From an uncultured Pseudomonadota bacterium (GTDB lineage Bacteria > Pseudomonadota > Gammaproteobacteria > Burkholderiales > Rhodocyclaceae), in assembly GCA_903951825.1 (NCBI GenBank), contig CAJBDJ010000013.1, positions 1 to 52,317 of the forward strand: DNA of 52,317 nucleotides, given 5' to 3'. Position 1 is the first letter of the stretch, and each line of letters starts with the position of its first letter. This document shows, piece by piece, positions 17,140 through 25,193 of the stretch. The notes below the pieces were generated by a model, which saw nothing but the letters and a program-made list of their open reading frames with translations, was not told where the DNA came from and ran no database searches. Position numbers and translations under genes: made by a program.

Positions 17140-18175
17140 CGGCGTGGTTCTCCCCGTATCCCTGCGCGAGTTCGCTCTCAATCTCCTGCACCGTCGGTAG
17201 CTGAGATTGCACCGACAAGGGTATGTCCTTGGTGATGAACGAGCTCACCCCCATGGGTTTGTGGATGTCGCGCAAGGCGTATTCCACATCCAGCTTGTCC
17301 TTGTCCTTGCACAGGATCAGGCCAATGGTCGGTTGGTCATCGGCGGCACGCAGCTGGTCATCGACGGCCGACAGGTAGAAATTGAGCTTGCCGATGTACT
17401 CGGGTTTGAACTCGCCCGCTTTCAGCTCGATCACCACGTAGCACTTCAGGCGCGCGTGGTAGAACAGCAAGTCGAGAAAGTAATCCTTGCCATTCACCGC
17501 CAAGGGGTATTGCCGCCCGAGAAAGGCAAAGCCCTTGCCCAGTTCCAGCAAAAAGCGGGTGATCTGGGCGACCAGCTGATTTTCGATATCACGCTCGACG
17601 GCTTGCGGGGCCAGCGTCAGAAAATCGAAGACATAAGGGTCTTTCAGGCTTTGCTGCACCAGCTCGGATTGGGGCGCCGGCAGGGTTTGCGCGAAGTTGC
17701 CGATGGCCTTGCCGGAACGCTCATGGAAACGCTGCTCGATCTGCCAGGCCAGCACCGTGCGGCTCCAGCCGTGCTCGATGCAGGCCTGCGCGTAGCGCAT
17801 GGCCAGTTCCACCGACTTGACCTTGGCCAGCAAGGTGCGCACATGCCCCCAGGGCATTTGTCCCACAGGCTGTGGGACAACTTCAAACTGCGGACTGAAG
17901 AAGGCATAGAACTGCCGCATGGCAAACAGGCTGGTGCGGGAAAAACCCTTGATGCCGGGGTAGCTGGCCTGCAAGTCCAGCGCCATCTGCTCCACCACCG
18001 CCGAGCCCCAGGCGCGTTCGCGCTGCCAGGCATCCAACTGCCGGCCAATGTCCCAGTACAAAGCCAGCAGCTCGGCATTCACCGCCAGCACCGCGCGGGT
18101 CTGCGAGCTTTGAATGCGCTGCTTGATCGCGGCCAGCGCCTGGCGGTAATCGGTGTGGTGGGTGATGTCGCTCAT
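17132..18175 (-). CDS. DUF1016 (YhcG) PDDEXK nuclease family protein
   Basis: A 347-residue protein with the two parts typical of the YhcG family. The N-terminal DUF1016_N helical domain (about 10-160) includes LYWDIGRQL and GFSRTSLFAMRQFY. A C-terminal PD-(D/E)xK nuclease-like domain has Asp in FLDLLFYH and ELK in CYVVIELKAGEF (about 245-275). Members occur often in defence islands and type I restriction loci; a nuclease or accessory role is likely but not proven. AAGG lies just before the ATG at 18175, four bases after the prrC stop, favouring this start over 18208. Confidence 0.85.
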   Translation of the reverse strand: MSDITHHTDYRQALAAIKQRIQSSQTRAVLAVNAELLALYWDIGRQLDAWQRERAWGSAVVEQMALDLQASYPGIKGFSRTSLFAMRQFYAFFSPQFEVVPQPVGQMPWGHVRTLLAKVKSVELAMRYAQACIEHGWSRTVLAWQIEQRFHERSGKAIGNFAQTLPAPQSELVQQSLKDPYVFDFLTLAPQAVERDIENQLVAQITRFLLELGKGFAFLGRQYPLAVNGKDYFLDLLFYHARLKCYVVIELKAGEFKPEYIGKLNFYLSAVDDQLRAADDQPTIGLILCKDKDKLDVEYALRDIHKPMGVSSFITKDIPLSVQSQLPTVQEIESELAQGYGENHADD

Positions 18176-18179
18176 GTCC

Positions 18180-19292
18180 TTAACCCCCTTGCTGCTGCCA
18201 AAAGCCATGGCTGTTCTTCAGGTGGTCCAGCAACAGTTTGACCGTGGCGCTCTCCGCCGGTGTGGGCTGTGCAACAGCTTCATTAGACAGCGTGCTGTGG
18301 CTGGTGAATTGGATGATTCTGTTCAGGTATAGCTGCCTGTTATCAGGCAAGAGCTCAGACCACTTGGAGTAGCCCAAAAAGCTGGCCGTTTTCTCGTAGA
18401 GATTGCGCAGCAAGGTGAAGTGAAACCGCTCGACCTTGCTGTCAGCAATGGCCTGCTCGATGGTTTGCAGCAGGTGCAAATGATAAGAAAAGCTTTTGTT
18501 GGAGTCGCCGGGCTTTTCAGTGAGCGCGAAGCTACCGTCTTCAAAACGCTCCAGCATGTAGCAAGCCTTGTTGTTGAACTCATTGAACAGCACGTTGTAG
18601 AACAGCGGGCTGTGCGTAGTGATGATGAACTTCAGGTCGGATTGACTGGATTTGATCAACCCAGCCAAGTTGACCGCCAGCTCGATCAAGTGATTTTCAT
18701 CCAGCGAACTCACAGGGTCATCAACAAAGACGTAGGTCAGATTGTTGAAGACATCGGTGGAGCGGTCGGCGGCTTCGGCGATGTTCAGCTCGGCAATCAC
18801 TTGTTCCAGTAGTGCATTGAACACACTCCAGATGAAGTTGCTTTCTTCACCTTTGGATATCTTGATGTGGGGCTCTTGCTGATTGTTCCCGCGCTCAAAT
18901 GAGAAACTGACCGAAGAGAAGTCCGCACTGAAATGTGGTGTCAACTTCTCACTCGTGTAGCGCTGAAAGGTGGTGGTGATGCTTTGGTCCTGGCCTTGCT
19001 CTTCCAGCACCCATTTGGTGAACGAATTGGCTTGAATCTTCAGTTTTGGCTCGGCATCCTGCCCCAGGTCGTTGTCCCAGTAAAACAGGTCTTCGGTGAA
19101 CGCGCTGTAATAAAGCATCTTCTTATCGGCCAACTCCGATGACGGTGCATCGTCACCTTCTTCCTTGGCCGCTATCCATTGCTTGAATTCTCGCGACAAG
19201 CGAGTCTTGCCCGTGCCATTGAAGGCATAAATCAGCTGCACCTTTTTTTTGGCGTCTAGCTGTTGGGCGATTTCCGCTAGCGTTTTGCCCAT
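18180..19292 (-). CDS. prrC: Anticodon nuclease PrrC
   Basis: A 370-residue PrrC-type tRNA anticodon nuclease. The N-terminal ABC-like NTPase starts MGKTLAEIAQQL, with Walker A FNGTGKT at 24-30, an ABC-signature-like ISKGEES at 145-151, Walker B VFVDDPVSSLD at about 188-198 and the H-loop TTHS at 225-228. The C-terminal nuclease domain has Arg296, Glu300 and His332. The spacing (4 and 36) is exactly that of the R320-E324-H356 catalytic triad of E. coli PrrC. In E. coli the enzyme cuts tRNA-Lys in its anticodon loop, is kept silent by the linked type IC restriction enzyme and is released when phage inhibits that enzyme. Here too it is next to hsdS in a type IC operon. It begins one base after the hsdS stop. 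Full length with all motifs kept. Confidence 0.93.
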   Translation of the reverse strand: MGKTLAEIAQQLDAKKKVQLIYAFNGTGKTRLSREFKQWIAAKEEGDDAPSSELADKKMLYYSAFTEDLFYWDNDLGQDAEPKLKIQANSFTKWVLEEQGQDQSITTTFQRYTSEKLTPHFSADFSSVSFSFERGNNQQEPHIKISKGEESNFIWSVFNALLEQVIAELNIAEAADRSTDVFNNLTYVFVDDPVSSLDENHLIELAVNLAGLIKSSQSDLKFIITTHSPLFYNVLFNEFNNKACYMLERFEDGSFALTEKPGDSNKSFSYHLHLLQTIEQAIADSKVERFHFTLLRNLYEKTASFLGYSKWSELLPDNRQLYLNRIIQFTSHSTLSNEAVAQPTPAESATVKLLLDHLKNSHGFWQQQGG

Positions 19293-19293
19293 G

Positions 19294-20505
19294 TTATGCC
19301 TTTACAGATTCCGGCTTTGGAAAGCTCAGCAACAAATCGCGGTAATACTCGTATTGCTTTTGGCGCAAGGCAATTTCGCGGGGCAAGCCTTTGTTGATGG
19401 AGTTGGTCAGGGCGTCGAATTTGTCGAGGATGGCGACGATTCGCTTCTTCTCCTCTGGAGAAGGATTCGGGATGCTAATGTCTTCCAGATTCTTTTTATT
19501 GAGTTTTGGCTGTGCCGCACCCGAGATATAAGGCGTCAAATCAATACTGTTCAAATAGTATTCAACGTATCTGCGCTCAGCATATGTCTGAAATTTAAGC
19601 ACGTGCGCATGATTGTTTACCCAGCTTTTTCCACTGATACTGAAAGCTATTGGGGTATTTCGAGCCACCAAATTTGCACCATCTTCGGAAACAAGTAACA
19701 GGTCTCCGTCAAAGATATAGTCTTTAACGTAATCGACAATCCCGGATGCTCCATAGTACGGAATATCTCCAAGCTCTCTTAAGCCACTCGTAATCGGCTT
19801 GCGCTTATTGTCGAGGTTCTCCGCGAGATATCCTAGCGGCTTCCACTCTACTTCGCCTTCTTCAAAACTCAACAACTCGTCGCGATAGTAGTTGTATTGT
19901 TGTTTTCGGGAGTTAAGCTCGGCTGTAAGGGCGGCTGTAAGGGCGGCAAACGCGTCCAGAATTCGGACGATTTCGGCTTGGATTTCAAGCGATTTTTTCG
20001 GGCTTTCCGGGCAGGGGATGGGAATTTTTATTTTCGCCATATCTTTGGCGGAAACGTCAATCACCTTTGCCCCCTTTGCGTACTTTCGCTTTTCGTCAGC
20101 AAATTCGTCCGTCTGAGAGAAATAAGCAAAGTATTTCCCCAGCAGGTATTTCCCAGGCTTCAAGATGGTCGCATGCCCACCTGTCACTGCTTGGCGCTCG
20201 CCGAGATAAACCAGTGCTTTACCTACATCCTCAAGGTTTTCGCTTGTGTTTGTAATTACAACATCGCCCTTATCAACCTTTTTTAGTTGCTTGGCTAAAT
20301 CGGGCGACACGAAAGATTTCGTTTCTATCGTGGATAAACCGTAATAGGTATAAATCTGGCCGTAGTGAATTGCTGGCACACCAGTTTCGGCGAAGTCTTT
20401 TTTTTGCAGGCCGTTGCCACGAACTAACTCCCCCAGAGTGCCCAGCACCTTCCACTCGACATCAACGCCACCCAGCAGCTTTTCCCAAAAGCTTGTCTTA
20501 CTCAC
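19294..20505 (-). CDS. hsdS: Type I restriction specificity subunit HsdS
   Basis: A 403-residue subunit that sets the DNA target of the type IC complex. Two target-recognition domains (about 20-150 and 225-360) are each followed by a conserved helical spacer: ILDAFAALTAALTAELNSRKQQYNYYRDELLSF centrally (in shortened form LTAALTAEL) and the C-terminal partner ending in YYRDLLLSF. The central spacer contains a 12-bp tandem repeat, as in EcoR124I/II. The predicted target is bipartite but cannot be read from sequence. Translation starts at GTG (20505), two bases after the fic stop. The gene is more A/T-rich than the rest of the window, as is common for freely exchanged specificity genes. Confidence 0.93.
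   Translation of the reverse strand: MSKTSFWEKLLGGVDVEWKVLGTLGELVRGNGLQKKDFAETGVPAIHYGQIYTYYGLSTIETKSFVSPDLAKQLKKVDKGDVVITNTSENLEDVGKALVYLGERQAVTGGHATILKPGKYLLGKYFAYFSQTDEFADEKRKYAKGAKVIDVSAKDMAKIKIPIPCPESPKKSLEIQAEIVRILDAFAALTAALTAELNSRKQQYNYYRDELLSFEEGEVEWKPLGYLAENLDNKRKPITSGLRELGDIPYYGASGIVDYVKDYIFDGDLLLVSEDGANLVARNTPIAFSISGKSWVNNHAHVLKFQTYAERRYVEYYLNSIDLTPYISGAAQPKLNKKNLEDISIPNPSPEEKKRIVAILDKFDALTNSINKGLPREIALRQKQYEYYRDLLLSFPKPESVKA
19921..19944. repeat. 12-bp tandem repeat in the hsdS central spacer
   Basis: Two perfect copies of GGCTGTAAGGGC (on the coding strand each encodes A-L-T-A) lie in the linker between the two recognition domains. In EcoR124I and EcoR124II, two versus three copies of a 12-bp repeat at this place change the spacer of the DNA target by one base. 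Confidence 0.85.
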
Positions 20506-20507
20506 GG

Positions 20508-21113
20508 TTACAGCGCCTCCGTTTTGAATTCGCTATAGCCTTCGTAGTAATAGCTGACATCAATGCCCTTCATGAACAGGGCACGGTCATCAATCCGGTC
20601 GGTGAGGGCTTGTTTGAGCAGGGCTTTGATTTCCAGGTCTTTCACCGGGCTGCGCTGCATGGCGGAGAGGTATTCCTCTTTATCCACCTGATTCCAGTCC
20701 ACCACCTGCCGGATTTCCTTTTTGAGCATCAGATCCAGCCAGATGCGGGTGGCGCGGCCATTGCCTTCGCGGAAGGGGTGGGCCACGTTCATTTCCACAT
20801 ATTTTTCGATGATTTGCTCAAACGAGCCCTGGGGCATGGCATCAATGTGTTTCAGCGACGCTTCCAGGTACATCACCGGGGCAAAGCGAAAATTGTCTTT
20901 GGCGATATTCACGTCGCGGATTATTCCGGCGAATGGGTAAATCTCTCCAAACAGATAGGCATGGACAAAAGCAAGCACGGCGAATTGGCCAACCTCGACC
21001 TTTTGGATGTCGCCAAAGTCAAATAGTTGTTTGGCTTTTTGCTTGCTGATTTTCTCTTCGGCTTTGGCCAGTTCGATTTGGTCGGTGATGTTGAGCTTGT
21101 TTTCCAGAATCAT
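20508..21113 (-). CDS. fic: Fic protein adenylyltransferase, class III
   Basis: A 201-residue Fic enzyme. The complete catalytic motif [12 protein letters not shown] is at 112-123. A C-terminal inhibitory helix carries SYYYEG (187-192), matching the SxxxE(G/N) motif of class III Fic proteins such as the Neisseria meningitidis enzyme, in which the glutamate blocks ATP and is relieved on autoadenylylation or monomer formation. The activity should be transfer of AMP to a protein hydroxyl; the Neisseria homologue modifies DNA gyrase. The gene overlaps the hsdM stop by 4 bp (ATGA) and is followed two bases later by hsdS, so it is an integral part of the operon. Confidence 0.93.
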   Translation of the reverse strand: MILENKLNITDQIELAKAEEKISKQKAKQLFDFGDIQKVEVGQFAVLAFVHAYLFGEIYPFAGIIRDVNIAKDNFRFAPVMYLEASLKHIDAMPQGSFEQIIEKYVEMNVAHPFREGNGRATRIWLDLMLKKEIRQVVDWNQVDKEEYLSAMQRSPVKDLEIKALLKQALTDRIDDRALFMKGIDVSYYYEGYSEFKTEAL

Positions 21114-22660
21114 GCGGCCTCTCCTTCAATCTCTGCGACGATGGCGTCAATCTCTTTACGTAGCTGGTCAATCCTGGCAACGGTGGTTTTCAGTTCGGCA
21201 TTGAGCTTGCCAATATCCACGACTTCGCGGTTGTCCCTGGCTTCGATGTAGCTGCTGACCGACAGGTTGTAGTCGTTGGCCGCGATGGCTTCAAAGCTCA
21301 CCGATAGGGCGAAGTGCGCGACATCGGCCTTGTTGTCGAAGACCTGCATGATGTCTTCGATGTGCTGCTCAGTCAGCGTGTTGTTGTTGGTTTCCTTTTT
21401 GAACAGGCCGCTGGCGTCGATGAACTGGGTTCGGGTGTCGGTTTTGTGTTTCGACAGCACCAGAATATTGACGGCGATGGTGGTGCCAAAGAACAGGTTG
21501 GGCGCCAGCGAAATCACGGTTTCGACGTAGTTGTTATCGACCAGGTATTGACGGATTTTCTGCTCGGCACCGCTCCGGTAGAAGATGCCGGGAAAGCAGA
21601 CGATGGCGGCGCGACCCTTGGCGGAGAGGTAGCTGAGGGCGTGCAGCACGAAGGCAAAGTCAGCTTTTGATTTGGGTGCCAGCACGCCGGCCGGGGCAAA
21701 GCGGTCGTCGTTGATCAGCGTCGGGTCGTCGCTGCCGATCCACTTTACTGAGTACGGCGGGTTGGAGACGATGGCGTCGAAAGGTTTGTCGTCGCCGAAG
21801 TGCGGGGCTATCAGGGTGTTACCGAGCTGGACGTTGAACTTGTCGTAGTTGATGTTGTGCAGGAACATGTTCATCCGCGCCAGGTTGTAGGTGGTGTGGT
21901 TGATTTCTTGCCCAAAAAAACCGTCCTCGATGATGTGGGCGTCAAAGTGCTTTTTGGCTTGCAGCAGCAGCGAGCCGGAGCCACAGGCCGGGTCATAAAT
22001 CTTGTTAACGCTGCTTTGTTTGTGCATGGCAAGCCGGGCGATCAGCTTGGACACATGCTGCGGCGTGAAGAACTCGCCGCCGGATTTGCCGGCGTTGGCG
22101 GCGTAGTTGGAGATGAGGAATTCGTAGGCATCGCCGAAGAGGTCGATGTTGCTACCTTCGAAATCGGCAAAGTTCAGTTCGGCCACGCCTTTGAGCACGG
22201 CGGCGAGGTGGGCGTTTTTGTCTCTGACGGTGTTGCCGAGGCGATTGCTGGTGGTGTCGAAGTCGGCAAACAGGCCTTTGATGTCCTGCTCCGACGGGTA
22301 GCCGTTGGCGGAGCTTTCAATGGCGGCAAAGATGGCGGCGAGGTCGGTATTCAGGCTCTCGTTGGTGTTGGCGCTGGCTGCCACCTGGGCAAACAGCTGG
22401 CTGGGGTAGATGAAATAGCCCTTGGTCTTGATGGCGTCATCTTTGATCTCCGGGGTAATGATGCTGTCGGGCAGTGCGCCATAGCGAATGTTGTCGTCAC
22501 CGCCTTCGATGTAGCTGGCGAAGTTTTCGCTGATGAAGCGATAGAAGAGGGTGCCGAGCACGTATTGCTTGAAATCCCAGCCGTCGACTGCCCCGCGCAC
22601 ATCGTTGGCGATTTGCCATATGCGGCGTTGCAGTTCAGCGCGTTGTTGGGTGCTGGTCAT
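21110..22660 (-). CDS. hsdM: Type I DNA adenine methyltransferase subunit HsdM (type IC)
   Basis: A 516-residue methyltransferase subunit. The start [20 protein letters not shown] and the N-terminal domain resemble EcoR124-type HsdM closely. SAM-binding motif I is DPACGSG (223-229) and the N6-adenine catalytic motif is NPPY (300-303). A helical C-terminus contacts HsdS. With HsdS it methylates adenines in the target and protects the host. It is the first gene of the seven-gene operon. The start at 22660 is supported by AGGAG 8 nt upstream; a longer reading to 22717 has no such site. The about 100 bp between this start and the boundary repeat must hold the operon promoter, but I see no clear -35/-10 pair. 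Confidence 0.96.
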   Translation of the reverse strand: MTSTQQRAELQRRIWQIANDVRGAVDGWDFKQYVLGTLFYRFISENFASYIEGGDDNIRYGALPDSIITPEIKDDAIKTKGYFIYPSQLFAQVAASANTNESLNTDLAAIFAAIESSANGYPSEQDIKGLFADFDTTSNRLGNTVRDKNAHLAAVLKGVAELNFADFEGSNIDLFGDAYEFLISNYAANAGKSGGEFFTPQHVSKLIARLAMHKQSSVNKIYDPACGSGSLLLQAKKHFDAHIIEDGFFGQEINHTTYNLARMNMFLHNINYDKFNVQLGNTLIAPHFGDDKPFDAIVSNPPYSVKWIGSDDPTLINDDRFAPAGVLAPKSKADFAFVLHALSYLSAKGRAAIVCFPGIFYRSGAEQKIRQYLVDNNYVETVISLAPNLFFGTTIAVNILVLSKHKTDTRTQFIDASGLFKKETNNNTLTEQHIEDIMQVFDNKADVAHFALSVSFEAIAANDYNLSVSSYIEARDNREVVDIGKLNAELKTTVARIDQLRKEIDAIVAEIEGEAA

Positions 22661-22753
22661 GGGGTTGCTCCTGTTGCCTGTGGTATGTGTTTTCGAATGC
22701 CTCCCGCGATCGATCAAGCGCTTGCTGGTGTGCCGGGCGCAGAAAGTCGTTGC

Positions 22754-23461
22754 TCAAACGATGGCCGGGATTCTTTCACCAAAAATTGCCGTGCCGACGC
22801 GAACAATGGTCGCGCCCTCGGCGATCGCTGCCTCAAGATCATGGGACATGCCCATGGACAAGGTATCAAGCGGCACGCCGGCCGCCTGGATGGCGTCGCG
22901 GATTTCGCGCAGCTGGCGGAAGGGGGCGCGTTGTCCGGCGGCTTCATCGCAGACCGCCGGGATCGTCATCAGGCCGCGCAGTTGCAGGCCGGGCAGCGTT
23001 GCGATGGCGCGGCAAAGTTCGAGGGCGTCCTGCGGCTGACAGCCGCTTTTGCTGGCTTCGCCGGAGACATTGACCTGCACGCAAACCTGCAAGCGCGGCA
23101 AGTTGGCCGGGCGCTGCCCGGACAGGCGCTCGGCGATTTTCAGCCGCTCAATGGTGTGCACCCAAGCGTAGTTTTCGGCAATCAGGCGCGTCTTGTTGCT
23201 TTGCAAGGGGCCGATGAAATGCCAAACCAGGCCGCCGCCGGTAGCGTTGGGGGAGCACGCCTGCATTTTTGCCACCCCTTCTTGTGCGTAGTTTTCGCCA
23301 AACTCGAATTGCCCGGCATCAGTGGCGCTCAACACATCGGCCGCCGGTTTGGTTTTGCTCACCGCCAGGAGAGTGACGGTTTCTGGCACCCGTCCGACCA
23401 CCTGCGCTGCCCTGATAATGCGTTCGCGGACGGCTTGCAGGTTGGTGGCGATTGCGCTCAT
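22754..23461 (-). CDS. yggS: YggS family pyridoxal phosphate homeostasis protein
   Basis: A 235-residue PLP-binding protein of the YggS/PLPBP family (alanine racemase-like TIM-barrel fold). The PLP-linking lysine lies in [10 protein letters not shown] (about 30-40). Other family marks are [46 protein letters not shown] and RVGTAIFG near the end. It keeps free PLP levels and amino-acid pools in balance and has no known catalytic turnover. The last residues are unusual: after IFGERI the reading runs into PAIV, which lies inside the inserted island. Rejoining at the direct repeat gives IFGERIDP with the stop over the proC start. The start at 23461 follows GAAGAG only weakly; it fits the family start MSAIATNL. 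Confidence 0.92.
   Translation of the reverse strand: MSAIATNLQAVRERIIRAAQVVGRVPETVTLLAVSKTKPAADVLSATDAGQFEFGENYAQEGVAKMQACSPNATGGGLVWHFIGPLQSNKTRLIAENYAWVHTIERLKIAERLSGQRPANLPRLQVCVQVNVSGEASKSGCQPQDALELCRAIATLPGLQLRGLMTIPAVCDEAAGQRAPFRQLREIRDAIQAAGVPLDTLSMGMSHDLEAAIAEGATIVRVGTAIFGERIPAIV
22769..22786. repeat. 18-bp direct repeat, yggS-side boundary of the island
   Basis: GATTCTTTCACCAAAAAT, identical to 12812-12829. It lies inside the yggS coding sequence and encodes IFGERI on the minus strand; beyond it the last four codons (PAIV) and the stop come from the island. Confidence 0.85.
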
Positions 23462-23669
23462 AACTCTTCGGGATTTGGACTTTCCCCAGTATATACGCGC
23501 CTTTCGCGCGACAAGGACATCCCCGTGGATATCCCCGGGGCAGTCGCAGGAGTCTTGTATAAGATCGAGCAATGGCATTCATGCGATTGCCCTGCGCTTT
23601 GTGCTTGCCTGGCAAGCCGGGGAGGGGGGGCGCGTGTTAACATCGCATTCTTTTGCCATTGCCCCGCCC

Positions 23670-25190
23670 ATGCGCCTGTTTCGCCTGCTCAAGATCGCTT
23701 CTGTCGCCAGTCGTTACGGCCTTGATGAAATGGTGCTGGAGCTTGAGCCCAGCGGGCGTCTGGTGCGCCTGGCCAAGGCTTTGCAGTTCTGGCGCGATTT
23801 GTCGGCGCCGCGTGCCGTGCGCCTGCGGCTGGCGCTGGAGGAGCTGGGGCCGATTTTCGTCAAATTCGGCCAGGTGCTGTCAACCCGCCGCGATTTGATG
23901 CCGACGGACATTGCCGACGAGTTGGCCAAGTTGCAGGACAGGGTTCCGCCGTTTGCCTCGCATCTCGCCCTGGCGGAGATTGAAAAGGCTTATGGCCGGC
24001 CGGCGGGCGAGGTTTTTGCGGCTTTTGACCCGACGCCGATTGCTTCTGCCTCCATTGCCCAGGTGCATTTTGCGCGACTCAAGGTGGAGGATGGCAGTCA
24101 CGAGGTGGCGGTTAAAGTCCTGCGCCCGAACATGCTCGGCGTTATCGACCACGATCTGGGGCTGCTCGATACCTTTGCCCTGCTGCTCGAAAAGCTGTGG
24201 TCGGACGGCAAGCGCCTGAAGCCGCGCGAGGTGGTGGCAGAGTTCGGCAAATATCTGCACGACGAGCTCGACCTCATGCGCGAGGCGGCGAATGCCTCGC
24301 AATTGCGGCGTAATTTCGTCGATTCTCCCTTGTTGCTGGTGCCCGAGGTGTATTGGGATTGGTGCACGGCGACGGTGATGGTCATGGAGCGCATGAGCGG
24401 AACGCCGATTTCGCAAATTGACAAGCTGCGCGCGGCGGGCGTCGATCTCGGCAAGCTGTCGGCGGCCGGGGTGGAGATTTTTTTCACGCAGGTTTTTCGC
24501 GATGGCTTCTTTCATGCCGACATGCATCCGGGCAATATTTTTGTTGCCGCCGACGGGCGTTATATCGCCCTCGATTTCGGCATCGTCGGCACCTTGACCG
24601 ATAACGACAAAAACTATCTGGCGCAGAACTTTCTTGCCTTTTTCCGGCGTGACTACAAGCGCGTTGCCGAGGCGCATATCGAATCCGGTTGGGCGCCGGC
24701 CGATACGCGGGTGGATGAGTTCGAGGCGGCGATTCGCGCGGTTTGCGAGCCGATTTTCGATCGCCCGCTAAAGGACATTTCTTTCGGCAAGGTGTTGCTG
24801 CGACTGTTTCAGGCGTCGCGTCGTTTCAATGTTGAAATCCAGCCGCAACTGGTGATGCTGCAAAAGACATTGCTCAACATTGAAGGCCTCGGTCGCCAGC
24901 TGGATCCCGAGCTCGATCTCTGGAAAACAGCCAAGCCGTTTCTTGAGCGCTGGATGAGCGACCAGGTCGGCTGGCGCGGTTTGCTACGCAATTTCAAGCA
25001 GGAGGCGCCGTATCTTGCCCGCAGCCTGCCGCAATTGCCACGCCTGGTGCACCAATCCCTGATGCAGGCGCCGCCCGCCGATCTCGCGCCGCAACTGGAG
25101 CGCCTGATCCTCGCGCAGCAGCGGCAAAACCGCTGGCTGATCATCATTGCCCTGCTGCTTACCCTGCTGGCTGCCAAGATAATTCACTGA
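23670..25190 (+). CDS. ubiB: UbiB, ubiquinone biosynthesis accessory ATPase-like protein
   Basis: A 506-residue atypical kinase/ATPase of the ABC1/ADCK/UbiB family required for aerobic ubiquinone synthesis. The family's KxGQ motif is seen as [13 protein letters not shown] near 68-80, an ATP-binding lysine in VAVKVLRP near 150, the catalytic-loop-like [12 protein letters not shown] near 285-296 and the metal-binding DFG in IALDFGIVG near 308. A hydrophobic C-terminal helix ([17 protein letters not shown]) anchors it in the membrane. The ATG at 23670 is preferred: the open frame continues upstream, but that part crosses the divergent yggS start and does not look like UbiB. The 208-bp gap to yggS should hold divergent promoters; I do not see a convincing pair. 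Confidence 0.95.
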   Translation: MRLFRLLKIASVASRYGLDEMVLELEPSGRLVRLAKALQFWRDLSAPRAVRLRLALEELGPIFVKFGQVLSTRRDLMPTDIADELAKLQDRVPPFASHLALAEIEKAYGRPAGEVFAAFDPTPIASASIAQVHFARLKVEDGSHEVAVKVLRPNMLGVIDHDLGLLDTFALLLEKLWSDGKRLKPREVVAEFGKYLHDELDLMREAANASQLRRNFVDSPLLLVPEVYWDWCTATVMVMERMSGTPISQIDKLRAAGVDLGKLSAAGVEIFFTQVFRDGFFHADMHPGNIFVAADGRYIALDFGIVGTLTDNDKNYLAQNFLAFFRRDYKRVAEAHIESGWAPADTRVDEFEAAIRAVCEPIFDRPLKDISFGKVLLRLFQASRRFNVEIQPQLVMLQKTLLNIEGLGRQLDPELDLWKTAKPFLERWMSDQVGWRGLLRNFKQEAPYLARSLPQLPRLVHQSLMQAPPADLAPQLERLILAQQRQNRWLIIIALLLTLLAAKIIH

Positions 25191-25193
25191 AAA

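Larger units (their letters stand above)
12830..22768. mobile_element. Type IC restriction/anticodon-nuclease island inserted at the 3' end of yggS
   Basis: About 9.9 kb between the two 18-bp repeats. It contains only the seven minus-strand genes hsdM to hsdR, plus 177 bp of noncoding DNA on the proC side (12830-13006) and about 100 bp on the yggS side. No integrase, transposase or terminal inverted repeat was found. Collapsing the repeats gives yggS ending IFGERIDP with a TGA that overlaps the ATG of proC, the arrangement expected of an uninterrupted operon. Several parts, notably hsdS, are visibly more A/T-rich than the host genes. Mobility without its own recombinase, through a recombinase in trans or homologous recombination, is inference. 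Confidence 0.8.

Noticed and set aside
18180..19292. A generic AAA or OLD-family ATPase instead of PrrC
   Set aside because: The protein start, the ABC-type motifs, the Arg/Glu/His triad spacing and the position beside hsdS all point specifically to PrrC.
23322..23669. An N-terminal extension of UbiB
   Set aside because: It overlaps the yggS 5' end on the other strand; UbiB similarity begins at [11 protein letters not shown] (23670).
21800..23725. 641-codon plus-strand frame spanning hsdM, the island boundary and yggS
   Set aside because: It is antisense to two clear genes and crosses the insertion boundary, so it cannot be a conserved gene.
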